NCBI GenBank assembly: GCA_900765095.1
Contig: CAAFRB010000107.1
Location: 1 to 61,799 of the forward strand
DNA: 61,799 bases
Direction of reading: 5' to 3'
DNA from: Clostridia bacterium
Lineage (GTDB): Bacteria > Bacillota > Clostridia > TANB77 > UBA1234
Numbering within the stretch: position 1 is the stretch's first letter; each line of letters starts with the position of its first letter. Positions 1-7,935 of this stretch are shown here, piece by piece. The notes under the pieces were generated by a model that worked only from the letters and a program-made list of their open reading frames with translations, was not told where the DNA came from and did no database searches. The position numbers were made by a program, and so were the translations under genes.

Positions 1-1074
1 CACGTCTGAAACTTTATTTTTCAAGCTATACGAATATTTCTTTCTTTTTTCATTAACATATAATTTTGAACAATACTCATTATCTATTGGCAAAACTACA
101 ATTCCATTTGACTCTAACGAGTTTATAAGCTCGGCTTTTGTACTTGCAACTTTTTCTACAGTTTTAAATGTTTCTAAATGTTGAGGTCCAATAGATGTTA
201 TTATTCCGATTTGCGGTCTAACAAAATCACAAATCTCCGCAATATCGCCTCTACGTCTTGCACCCATTTCAGATATAAAAACCTGATGCTCTGGCTTTAA
301 GTTTTCCCTTATAACTCTAACATTTCCCATCGTTGTATTATAGCTTCCAGGTGTCGCTAACACGTTATATTTTTCACCCAAAATAGTTGCTAAAATAAAT
401 TTTGTACTCGTTTTTCCATAACTTCCAGTAATTCCGATTCTTATTAAATCTTTATAAGCTCTTTTTCTAAGTTTCCATCTTGCAGAGTTAATATAATGAT
501 TGTTAATAATCTGCTCTGTCGGGTAAGCAAGTAAATTAGCAAATAAAATATTGAATGGTATTAACGCAATTAATATTGAATAATACGCAAGAACGGAATC
601 ATAATCATAGAAATACACTCCAAAACTAGCTTCAAGTAATGCCATTGTAAAGAAATTCCATACCATCAATCTCTTTGCTCTAGCTGTGTAAACAAGTTTT
701 TTCTTAGCATTTTTCATAGCTTCTTTGTTTCTCATTATTTGTATTATATTTGTAACAAAGAACACTACAAACATCGCAAAAACTTCAAACGTTCGCAAAT
801 TTTTTGTATACGAAGCAGGACTAACTTTTAGCACTATTATGTTTGTAAGTATTACTGCAACATAAAATCCACCACAAGCAATAAGCTGTCTAACACCTGG
901 CATAAATGCGTTTTTTATATTTTTCGAAAGCCAGTTAATATAGTCCCTCCAATTATAACTTTCAAGTTGAAAAATATGTAGCACTCTAGGTACGCTAAGC
1001 ATGTAAATAATCCAATGTCCCAAAATTAATATAAATGAAATCACGTAACCAATAATCTTCCCCAAAATCTCCAT
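1..1074 (-). CDS. murF: Membrane-attached MurF-like Mur ligase (partial, 3' end outside window)
   Basis: This is the first 358 codons of a Mur-ligase family enzyme that continues past base 1. MurF joins D-Ala-D-Ala to UDP-MurNAc-tripeptide in the cytosolic stage of peptidoglycan synthesis. The ATP loop GITGSYGKT lies near residue 211. Downstream are the family blocks EMGARRRGDI and IGPQHLETF, typical of the MurF central domain. The first ~200 residues are unusual: at least four hydrophobic segments replace the soluble UDP-binding domain of classical MurF, so it is probably membrane-bound. The ATG at 1074 directly follows the TAG of the upstream hydrolase, and its ribosome site (AGGAGG) lies inside that gene's last codons, so the two are translationally coupled. 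Seen: P-loop, blocks, open frame. Inferred: exact ligase substrate. Confidence 0.8.
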   Translation of the reverse strand, partial: MEILGKIIGYVISFILILGHWIIYMLSVPRVLHIFQLESYNWRDYINWLSKNIKNAFMPGVRQLIACGGFYVAVILTNIIVLKVSPASYTKNLRTFEVFAMFVVFFVTNIIQIMRNKEAMKNAKKKLVYTARAKRLMVWNFFTMALLEASFGVYFYDYDSVLAYYSILIALIPFNILFANLLAYPTEQIINNHYINSARWKLRKRAYKDLIRIGITGSYGKTSTKFILATILGEKYNVLATPGSYNTTMGNVRVIRENLKPEHQVFISEMGARRRGDIAEICDFVRPQIGIITSIGPQHLETFKTVEKVASTKAELINSLESNGIVVLPIDNEYCSKLYVNEKRKKYSYSLKNKVSDV

Positions 1075-1845
1075 CTATTTTCCTCCTAAAAAATTATCAA
1101 CAATAATATTGTATTCATTGCTATTACTTATATACGAGAAATGTCCTGCTCCTTTTAAAACAATTAGTCCTGCATCCTTTATTTCTTTTTCCATTTTATG
1201 TGCCATATATAAAGGTGTGTCAATATCATTCTCCCCCCACATTAGCAAAGTGGGGCGTGTTATTTCATTTAGGTTACCACTCAAATCAAGAGATATTACT
1301 TTTTTAAAAGTTTCTCTCATCACATCAGATTTAAGTGCCTTATAGTCTGGAGAACTATGCTTATCTCTATACTTCTTCATTTTATCGTCTAGTTTATTTA
1401 CAGGAGTAAAAGTTCTTATTACAAACTTTCCACATTTAAACATCAATCTTTTTAGTTTCTTCTTCATGGTGGTTTTCGGTTTTACTCCAGCAGCATCAGT
1501 CAAAACAATCTTATCAAACAAATCTTTATATTTAGATGCTAAATATATTGTAACTCTTCCACCAAAAGAATGTGCAATGACACTTGGCTTTTTTATCTCA
1601 AGCCCATCAATAAACTTTTTTACCATCTCGCCATACTCTGGAACACCCCAAGGCACTGGAGGTAGCGAGCTTTTTCCTGATTCGCCTGGAAAATCTAATA
1701 CATATATTTTATATTTTTCTTTCAACGTCATCCAAATAGGTGCCATCGCATCTATATTAGCACCCCAGCCATGTAATAAAATGACTGGTTTTCCTTCACC
1801 CATTACCTCATAATTGATTTTAGCTCCATCAATCTCAATAATCAT
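1075..1845 (-). CDS. Alpha/beta hydrolase
   Basis: A soluble alpha/beta-hydrolase fold protein of 256 residues. The oxyanion-hole motif HGWG is near residue 25. The nucleophile elbow AHSFGG puts the catalytic Ser at about 93. The acid is in WGENDIDTP and the catalytic His is in GAGHFSY near the C-terminus, so the triad looks complete. The start was set at the inner ATG (base 1845) because GGAGG sits at the right distance upstream; a longer start at 1860 would place the ribosome site inside the gene. Substrate is unknown. It lies in the ylmH-to-murF operon and its stop codon abuts the next ATG, so coupled expression with the Mur ligase is likely. Confidence 0.85.
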   Translation of the reverse strand: MIIEIDGAKINYEVMGEGKPVILLHGWGANIDAMAPIWMTLKEKYKIYVLDFPGESGKSSLPPVPWGVPEYGEMVKKFIDGLEIKKPSVIAHSFGGRVTIYLASKYKDLFDKIVLTDAAGVKPKTTMKKKLKRLMFKCGKFVIRTFTPVNKLDDKMKKYRDKHSSPDYKALKSDVMRETFKKVISLDLSGNLNEITRPTLLMWGENDIDTPLYMAHKMEKEIKDAGLIVLKGAGHFSYISNSNEYNIIVDNFLGGK

Positions 1846-1872
1846 CTTTCCTCCACACAATCCGACCTTTAA

Positions 1873-3486
1873 TTATTCTTCGTAATTGTCACGTTTCTTA
1901 AATGATACATCACTTTCTAAATATTCATCGTAAGACATTCTCTTATCTATAATACCGTGTGGTGTTATTTCAATAATTCTATTTGCAATTGTCTGAACAA
2001 ATTGGTGGTCATGAGATGTAAATAAAATTACACCTTTGTAATTAATAAGACCATTGTTAAGTGCAGTAATAGATTCCAAATCCAAGTGGTTAGTTGGTTC
2101 ATCAAAAATCAAAACATTCGCACCAGAAAGCATCATCTTTGCAAACATACAACGCACACGCTCTCCACCAGAAAGAACATTAACCTTTTTAAGGGCTTCT
2201 TCACCAGAGAAAAGCATTCTGCCTAAGAATCCTCTTACAAAAGTTTCGTCTTTAACTTTTGAATATTGCATAAGCCATTCCACGATAGACATGTCTTTCA
2301 TAAATTCAGAAGTGTTATCTTTTGGGAAATATGCAACAGAAGTTGTTATTCCAAATTTATAATCTCCACTATCTTGTATCGCATTGTCTGTTAATATTTC
2401 AAACAATTCTGTCTTTGCAAGTCCCATTGGACCAACAAAAGCAATCTTATCATCTTTTTGAACATTTATAGAAACGTTGTTTAAAAGTTTCTTTCCATCT
2501 ACAGTCTTAGAAATATTTTCAACAAATAATATCTCTTTTCCTGGTTCACGATCCATCTCAAAGTTTATATATGGATATTTTCTGTTAGATGGCTTAATCT
2601 CGTCAAGCTCAATCTTTTCTAGTAACTTTTTACGAGATGTAGCTTGCTTAGATTTCGAAGCATTAGCACTAAATCTTCTAATAAATTCTTGAAGTTCTTT
2701 TATTTTCTCTTCCTTCTTCTTATTAGAATCTTTCATTTGCTTCAATGCAAGTTGGCTAGATTCATACCAGAAATCATAGTTACCCGTATACACTGTAATC
2801 TTTCCAAAGTCTATGTCTGCGATATGTGTACAAACAGAGTTTAAGAAATATCTATCGTGTGATACTACTATAACTGTATTTTGAAAGTTTATTAAAAATT
2901 CTTGTAACCATTCAATTGCTTCAATATCAAGATAGTTTGTAGGTTCATCTAGTAGCAATACATCCGGGTTTCCAAACAAAGCTTGTGCAAGCAATACTTT
3001 TACTTTTTGAGCTTCAGTCAATTCTTTCATGTACTTGTCATGAAATTCAGTTTCAAGTCCCAAACCTGTAAGAAGCATTGCAGCATCAGACTCTGCATTC
3101 CATCCATCCATCTCTGCAAATTTTGCCTCAAGTTCTCCTGCTTTTATACCATCTTCTTCAGAAAAATCAGGTTTAGTATACAAGGCATCTTTCTCTTGCA
3201 TTATCTTGTAAAGCTCTGTATTTCCCATAATTACAGTTTGCAAAACTTTATATTCTTCATACTCGTGGTGATTTTGTCTTAATACAGAAAGTCTTTCATT
3301 TGCATTCATTGTTACTTCACCTTGAGATGGCTCAATCTCACCAGATAAAATCTTTAAGAACGTAGTCTTACCAGCACCATTTGCACCAATTAATCCATAA
3401 CAATTTCCTGGTGTAAAACTTATATTTACATTTTCGAACAATGTTCTCTTTCCAAATCTTAACGTTACATTATTTGCACTAATCAT
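1873..3486 (-). CDS. ABC-F family ATPase (YkpA/YbiT-like ribosome-associated type)
   Basis: A 537-residue protein with two fused ATP-binding cassettes and no membrane segments, the plan of ABC-F translation factors that bind ribosomes. Cassette 1 has a canonical Walker A (GANGAGKT, residues 34-41) and Walker B (LLLDEPTNYLD), but its signature reads LTEAQ instead of LSGGQ. Cassette 2 has a good signature (LSGGE) and Walker B (LIFDEPTNHLD), but its Walker A reads GPMGLAKT, with Ala where the last Gly should be. The charged linker between the cassettes (about residues 245-290, rich in Lys and Glu) is the usual ABC-F P-site tRNA-interacting region. Because site I uses Walker A1 with signature 2, one ATP site looks normal and the other degenerate. 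Exact subfamily is uncertain. Confidence 0.85.
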   Translation of the reverse strand: MISANNVTLRFGKRTLFENVNISFTPGNCYGLIGANGAGKTTFLKILSGEIEPSQGEVTMNANERLSVLRQNHHEYEEYKVLQTVIMGNTELYKIMQEKDALYTKPDFSEEDGIKAGELEAKFAEMDGWNAESDAAMLLTGLGLETEFHDKYMKELTEAQKVKVLLAQALFGNPDVLLLDEPTNYLDIEAIEWLQEFLINFQNTVIVVSHDRYFLNSVCTHIADIDFGKITVYTGNYDFWYESSQLALKQMKDSNKKKEEKIKELQEFIRRFSANASKSKQATSRKKLLEKIELDEIKPSNRKYPYINFEMDREPGKEILFVENISKTVDGKKLLNNVSINVQKDDKIAFVGPMGLAKTELFEILTDNAIQDSGDYKFGITTSVAYFPKDNTSEFMKDMSIVEWLMQYSKVKDETFVRGFLGRMLFSGEEALKKVNVLSGGERVRCMFAKMMLSGANVLIFDEPTNHLDLESITALNNGLINYKGVILFTSHDHQFVQTIANRIIEITPHGIIDKRMSYDEYLESDVSFKKRDNYEE

Positions 3487-3498
3487 TTTATTACTCCT

Positions 3499-4665
3499 TT
3501 ATATCGTTAAATCAAATGTTTTTGGCAAGTATAACTTTTTATATTGATTTATAAAGAATTTGTCAGTCATACCTGCGATAAAATCAACTATTATTCTATC
3601 AGAAGAATTGTCATTTGTATAGTGCTTATTCATTTCACACAAATAAGACTTATACAAGTCTGTGTTTTTATTTCCATAATCCTTCTTTAAAGCTTTAAAC
3701 ACACCATAAAATAATTCATCAAACTTTTCTTCTTTATCTTCTTTTTTAGGGTTAGAATAAATATATTTATAATTAAAATCAAGAAGCTTTCTAAGTGCTG
3801 AAAACACTTCTTTTGAAAATTCTAAGTACGGCTTTCCATAACTATTAATAACCAAATCTTGAACTAAGTTATTAATTATATTAGAGTTATTATTTCCTAA
3901 TATATTGACAATATCTTCAGGAATATCGTTACGAGTTATTAGCTTAACAATAATTGCATCTTCTATATCTCTTCCTATGTACGCAATAACATCAGAAATA
4001 CGAACAACGCTTCCTTCTAAAGTCATAGGTCTAATCTTCTTAGCGAAGTCCTTTTCTACACTACATCTCGCGTACTCTTCCAAAAACTCTTCAGGAGTCT
4101 TATTATAATTAGGTTCATACTTTCTTGAAATCATCTCTCCGTTATGACACAATATTCCGTCTAGAACTTGAACAGATATATTTAAGCCTTTTCCTCTGTT
4201 TTCTATTTCATGTAATATTCTAACGCTTTGAACATTATGAAGAAAATATCCTAGATTATTTTCCATACACACCTTGTTAAGCGAACGTTCACCGGTGTGA
4301 CCAAAAGGCACGTGTCCCAAATCATGCCCCAATGCAATTGCCTCAATCAAGTCTTCGTTCAAACTCAAAGCCCTACCGATTGCTCTAGCAATCTTAGCAA
4401 CAAACTGAACATGCAATCCTCTATGAGTTATCAAATCATTATTAAATAAAGAAAACACTTGCGTTTTATCTATATATCTAGTGTATGCAGTCGAGTGTAG
4501 TATTCTATCCGCATCTCTTGAAAAATCTGGTCTTATATTAAATTCCTTTCTATTAGATACAGAATCTTTATAAAACCTTATAGCTTCTGTACTTTTGCAC
4601 GCATAAGGTGCAAGATACTCTTCTGCTTTTAAACAATTTTCAACTATCATATCATCTAACTTCAT
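3499..4665 (-). CDS. dgt: dGTPase-like HD-domain triphosphohydrolase
   Basis: A 388-residue HD-superfamily protein matching bacterial deoxyguanosinetriphosphate triphosphohydrolases, which cut dNTPs to deoxynucleoside plus tripolyphosphate. Metal-binding residues are visible: His in THRGLH (about 81), HDLGHVPFGH with the HD pair at 114-115, and a later Asp in RISDVIAYI. The protein lacks the long inserts of E. coli Dgt and is closer to the shorter dGTPase-like group. A strong AGGAGG lies 6 bases before the ATG. It lies 12 bases upstream of the ABC-F gene and 20 bases downstream of ylmH, so it is inside one operon. Nucleotide preference cannot be read from the sequence. Confidence 0.85.
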   Translation of the reverse strand: MKLDDMIVENCLKAEEYLAPYACKSTEAIRFYKDSVSNRKEFNIRPDFSRDADRILHSTAYTRYIDKTQVFSLFNNDLITHRGLHVQFVAKIARAIGRALSLNEDLIEAIALGHDLGHVPFGHTGERSLNKVCMENNLGYFLHNVQSVRILHEIENRGKGLNISVQVLDGILCHNGEMISRKYEPNYNKTPEEFLEEYARCSVEKDFAKKIRPMTLEGSVVRISDVIAYIGRDIEDAIIVKLITRNDIPEDIVNILGNNNSNIINNLVQDLVINSYGKPYLEFSKEVFSALRKLLDFNYKYIYSNPKKEDKEEKFDELFYGVFKALKKDYGNKNTDLYKSYLCEMNKHYTNDNSSDRIIVDFIAGMTDKFFINQYKKLYLPKTFDLTI

Positions 4666-4685
4666 ACATTACCTCCTTTAAATCT

Positions 4686-5405
4686 TTACTTTCTGCTAAG
4701 TACAACTTTCGTCCTTCCGCTCTTTGTATTTCCGCCAATACTGCAAATTTCAATTCTGCCCTTGCCACGAACAGAAATAACATCGCCCACATTAACTGCT
4801 TTTGACGCATTCTTAACTACAACAAAATTGATTTTAACCATTTCACCTTTTACTAAAGCTGTACTCTTTTCTCTAGACAAACCAAATCCAGCACTAACAA
4901 TAGCATCCACTCTCATTGAATTCACGCTAGTAGTTAGCTCCTTTGAATTTTCTACTGGTGGTATAATCTCGGTAACTGCAACTTCAGTCACGTTTACCTT
5001 TTCTCTCCCAACACTTTTCAAATTGTTTAGTAGAAATTCCGCCACCGTTCTGACAACAATTATATCACAAAAATTATCATTTATAAGTATATCACCTATC
5101 ATTTCTCTTTTTAAGCCTAATCCAAGAACACTTCCTAACACATTTCTGTGGGATAATGCTGCATTAGAAGTAGCCCTAACTACAGAAATAAACTTAGAAA
5201 AATCATCAAAATCCTTATCAACTCCAATAATAACAACTTTTCTTTCAGCGTTATCATATCCACCAAAAGCCACGTTATCAACATGACTTAGTATTGAATT
5301 AATCTCAACTAATTCAGACGGGTCTAAAAAATTGGTTGCAACAACTTCTCCCTTTGTATAATATTCGTTTACCTTATCTGCAATTCGTGCATTAATATAT
5401 TTCAT
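4686..5405 (-). CDS. ylmH: YlmH-type S4-domain RNA-binding protein
   Basis: A 239-residue protein of the YlmH family, found in cell-division neighbourhoods of Firmicutes and implicated in ribosome-associated quality control. The N-terminal ~170 residues form the YlmH-specific part (block RNVLGSVLGLGLKREMIGD). The C-terminal ~60 residues are an S4 RNA-binding domain (RVDAIVSAGFGLSREKS, then VKNASKAVNVGDVISVRGKG). The start at 5405 was chosen because GGAGATG lies just upstream; a longer in-frame start at 5435 would run into the repeat element. It is the first gene of the operon going left. A copy of the dispersed element lies immediately before its ribosome site, so the promoter is either within or beyond that element. 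Confidence 0.85.
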   Translation of the reverse strand: MKYINARIADKVNEYYTKGEVVATNFLDPSELVEINSILSHVDNVAFGGYDNAERKVVIIGVDKDFDDFSKFISVVRATSNAALSHRNVLGSVLGLGLKREMIGDILINDNFCDIIVVRTVAEFLLNNLKSVGREKVNVTEVAVTEIIPPVENSKELTTSVNSMRVDAIVSAGFGLSREKSTALVKGEMVKINFVVVKNASKAVNVGDVISVRGKGRIEICSIGGNTKSGRTKVVLSRK

Positions 5406-5420
5406 CACACATCTCCAATC

Positions 5421-5513
5421 AAAAATCTCTCGCATAAATTAATTTTTTTATACAATATGAAAGAGAATTAATACATAAAAGGTTGTAAATTTGTTACTTT
5501 TCTATTGTATAAA
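5421..5513 (+). repeat. Dispersed element copy 1 (core with inverted-repeat ends)
   Basis: This copy carries the shared left block ATCTCTCGCATAAATTAA, then an inverted-repeat core. The left arm is at 5447-5463 (TTTATACAATATGAAAG) and the right arm at 5497-5513 (CTTTTCTATTGTATAAA), with about 33 bases between. The arms differ slightly from the reference copy at 61437-61594. Its right end runs into the T-tract of the terminator of the gene at 5551-6309. Its left end abuts the ylmH ribosome site. Confidence 0.85.
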
Positions 5514-5540
5514 AAAAGCTACCCTTATTTCAGGACAGCC
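5510..5540 (-). terminator. Intrinsic terminator of the DUF3298 gene
   Basis: On the minus strand GGCTGTCCT pairs over nine positions (including G-U pairs) with AGGGTAGCT across a six-base loop and is followed by seven T. It lies 10 bases past the stop of the gene at 5551-6309. The T-tract is shared with the right arm of the repeat element. Confidence 0.8.
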
Positions 5541-5550
5541 CTTCATATCG

Positions 5551-6309
5551 TTATATCTGAAAATATCCGTTTGAATTTAACTCAAATGGCATTTCAAAAG
5601 TTAATTCACCATACGTAGCACCAGCAACCTCTGACGGATCAAAATAAATAATTAATTTTCCGTCTTGAATATAAAATTTCTGTTTAGTAGGAAGTTTGGT
5701 AATACCATCTCCGCCCATTAATTCATATCCTCTCGCATTTGCTTGTTTAGTTATCTCATCAATAATTGCGCTTTCGTAATCTGTTGTAGCCTCAAACAAG
5801 TCACTTAGGTAAATTAATCTTTCGGTTCTAACATTTATATTATAAATATCTTTCCATTTATTTGATCTAATTCCTCCTGTTTGATAATCTTGATTAACAA
5901 CAAGAGTTAAATAATCTCCATAAGTATATTTATCATAGCTCGTTACATACTTATATAATTTTATATCTGGAGTTAGATCATCAACCATATAACTCATCTC
6001 TGCTCTGTACGCTGAAATGTTATCCGCTATTTGTTTGTTTATAGAATTTTCAAATTCTTTATTTTTAAATGAAGTAATAGTAGGATAAATATTCTCAACA
6101 GAAATATTATCCGTTCTATTTCTTACAGTTACAGCTACTACTTTCGCTTTAGCTGCTAATCCGTCATTTCCATTTAATACTTCACCAGAATTTCCTCCAA
6201 TATCTATTGGTGGATTTACATTTGGTGAATTAAAAATCATTTTATATCCTAAAAAACCTATTATAATACATACTATTGCTACAGCAATTATTATCAACGT
6301 TTTTTTCAT
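5551..6309 (-). CDS. Membrane-anchored DUF3298-type exported protein
   Basis: A 252-residue protein with an uncleaved-looking N-terminal membrane segment (residues 4-27) and an extracytoplasmic domain. The region from about residue 70 onward (QTGGIRSNKW, LSDLFEATTDY, YFDPSEVAGATYGELTFEMP) matches the DUF4163/DUF3298 architecture found in RsiV-like and PdaC-like proteins. Members bind or sense cell-wall components or lysozyme in some cases, but several have no known role. No sigma factor gene lies beside it, so an anti-sigma role is not supported here. A clear GGAGG precedes the ATG, and a terminator follows. It is probably a single-gene transcript. Confidence 0.7.
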   Translation of the reverse strand: MKKTLIIIAVAIVCIIIGFLGYKMIFNSPNVNPPIDIGGNSGEVLNGNDGLAAKAKVVAVTVRNRTDNISVENIYPTITSFKNKEFENSINKQIADNISAYRAEMSYMVDDLTPDIKLYKYVTSYDKYTYGDYLTLVVNQDYQTGGIRSNKWKDIYNINVRTERLIYLSDLFEATTDYESAIIDEITKQANARGYELMGGDGITKLPTKQKFYIQDGKLIIYFDPSEVAGATYGELTFEMPFELNSNGYFQI

Positions 6310-6381
6310 ACGTAACCTCCAACATTATTATGAGTTAATAGTATCATAACATATTTTCAAAAACAAGTTTTACGCCAAAAT

Positions 6382-7695
6382 TTATTTTGAAGTATCATCA
6401 TCAATTAATAACTTTCCAGCACCAGCTGTAAGTGGAGCAGCTATAGCTATTGTAATTAATATAAATAATATTCTAACAATATCACTGCCTAACACTTCTG
6501 AATTGATGATTTCGTTTAATGAGCATTTATTAATTATCAAAATCATGTATTTAGGTATTACAAGTGTAAATAAAATAGGAGCAATCGTAGCAATTTTATC
6601 AGCCACAAATTCTTTCATTTCTTCAACTGTATTTAAAACACTCTTCTCTTCATTCTTCTTTTTATCGTATACATCAATTGTTTTGCACACGATTGGTGTG
6701 AAAGCAAAGAACGCCATTAATGCAGTCATAACTATATTCATTGCATGTAAATCCATTGCTGTTTCCACTTCTGAATTAACTACTCTTGGGAGTATTGATT
6801 CAACAAAGCTTGTTATTTCATAAGTTATTCCAGACATATATGCAAGATTATCAAATCCATACATAGCTAAAACAAGTACAAATGTCATAATCAAAGTTGC
6901 TAATATCGCAACAAATGTTTTTGCTCTAATGCCTAAGTTAAGTACACAGATAGTTATTGTTGAAAGTAATACAACAACTCCTAAAAGTAACATCATGTTT
7001 GTTCCACTAAACATAAGTGGAACAACTACCATGATTATCAAATCCACAACTAGCAATATTGGTACAAGCATTTTCATACCAGGTTTACCAACATAAATGC
7101 AAACAAGTATTAATGCCAACACTATCAAAGCAGCTATCCAACCCCATCTTACAACAGGAGAATCTATACTTGATGAGTACGCATAGACAGTTCCCGAATC
7201 GTCTTCGGTAACAGATACATTAATAGTCATTCCTGTTTTTACTTTAGGCAATTGTATATTTCCATAAGTATCACCTGTCAAAATATAATTTACATCTTCT
7301 ACTACTTCGCCTTTATAAGGACCATCTAATATTTCAATTTTCAAAACTTGATAAACAGATTTATACAAGTATTGATAATATCCATAATATGTTTCTGGTT
7401 CAGTTGCCTCAAGCACTTTTGCTTTATACAATTTTTCTCTAGTAGCATTATTATAGTTTTCAACGGTTTCTGTAATCATCTGTTCATACGAGCTTTTATA
7501 ATATTCTTGTTCATCCATGCTATTTATCAAATCTTCATAATCCGAATAATCTTCCAAATATTCTGTATCTCCACTATAATCATCATACCACGTATGCAGA
7601 TGATCGCCAGAATCAGAATCAACATCTGTTGCAAAGCAGTTAACACTTGAAAACACAAGTATAAAAGTAAAAAGTACACTTAAAAACTTTTTCAT
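6382..7695 (-). CDS. YibE/F-like membrane protein
   Basis: A 437-residue protein with a signal peptide (residues 1-22, ending around CFATD). An acidic extracellular stretch follows, then a small beta-rich domain of about 100 residues (KVLEATEPE, GPYKGEVVEDVNY, VKTGMTINVSV). About eight membrane helices fill the rest. This order is that of the YibE/F family, whose members have no settled function; some have been linked to multidrug or peptide export. The acidic region at residues 24-55, rich in Asp, Glu, Ser and Tyr, is atypical. The nearest promoter candidate is at 7776-7804. It lies downstream of the terminator of the giant surface protein, so it is likely transcribed separately. Confidence 0.75.
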   Translation of the reverse strand: MKKFLSVLFTFILVFSSVNCFATDVDSDSGDHLHTWYDDYSGDTEYLEDYSDYEDLINSMDEQEYYKSSYEQMITETVENYNNATREKLYKAKVLEATEPETYYGYYQYLYKSVYQVLKIEILDGPYKGEVVEDVNYILTGDTYGNIQLPKVKTGMTINVSVTEDDSGTVYAYSSSIDSPVVRWGWIAALIVLALILVCIYVGKPGMKMLVPILLVVDLIIMVVVPLMFSGTNMMLLLGVVVLLSTITICVLNLGIRAKTFVAILATLIMTFVLVLAMYGFDNLAYMSGITYEITSFVESILPRVVNSEVETAMDLHAMNIVMTALMAFFAFTPIVCKTIDVYDKKKNEEKSVLNTVEEMKEFVADKIATIAPILFTLVIPKYMILIINKCSLNEIINSEVLGSDIVRILFILITIAIAAPLTAGAGKLLIDDDTSK

Positions 7696-7775
7696 TTCTT
7701 CAAATCCTCTCTTATTAAATTGTAAGCTATAGACTATTTTCTCTAAACGCTAGCTTCCCTAAACTTTCAAGAACA

Positions 7776-7804
7776 ATCGTATCATTATATTTAATAAAAA
7801 TCAA
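7776..7804 (-). promoter_or_regulatory. Candidate sigma-A promoter for the YibE/F-like gene
   Basis: On the minus strand TTGATT and TACGAT are separated by 17 bases, about 80 bases before the gene's start. The -10 box is imperfect, and a TATAAT at a non-standard spacing overlaps it. Confidence 0.45.
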
Positions 7805-7828
7805 TATTTTAATTATGGAATTTGAGTG

Positions 7829-7870
7829 AAAAAGGAATCCCCACTTGCGTTTTGCAAATAGGGATTTTAT
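7829..7870 (-). terminator. Hairpin terminator after the giant surface-protein gene
   Basis: AATCCC and GGGATT, plus an inner TTGC/GCAA, form a stem with two mismatches. T-rich runs lie on both sides (CCTTTTTC on the minus strand, TTTTATTTTTT on the plus strand). It lies about 70 bases beyond the stop at 7936. Confidence 0.65.
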
Positions 7871-7935
7871 TTTTTATTCACAGTCATTACGAATTACTTT
7901 AGCAACATTGCTGTGATTTTGTATATTTATCACAC

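Noticed and set aside
5551..6309. Anti-sigma factor RsiV assignment
   Set aside because: Only the extracytoplasmic DUF3298-type region is shared; there is no adjacent sigma factor gene and no anti-sigma N-terminal domain.
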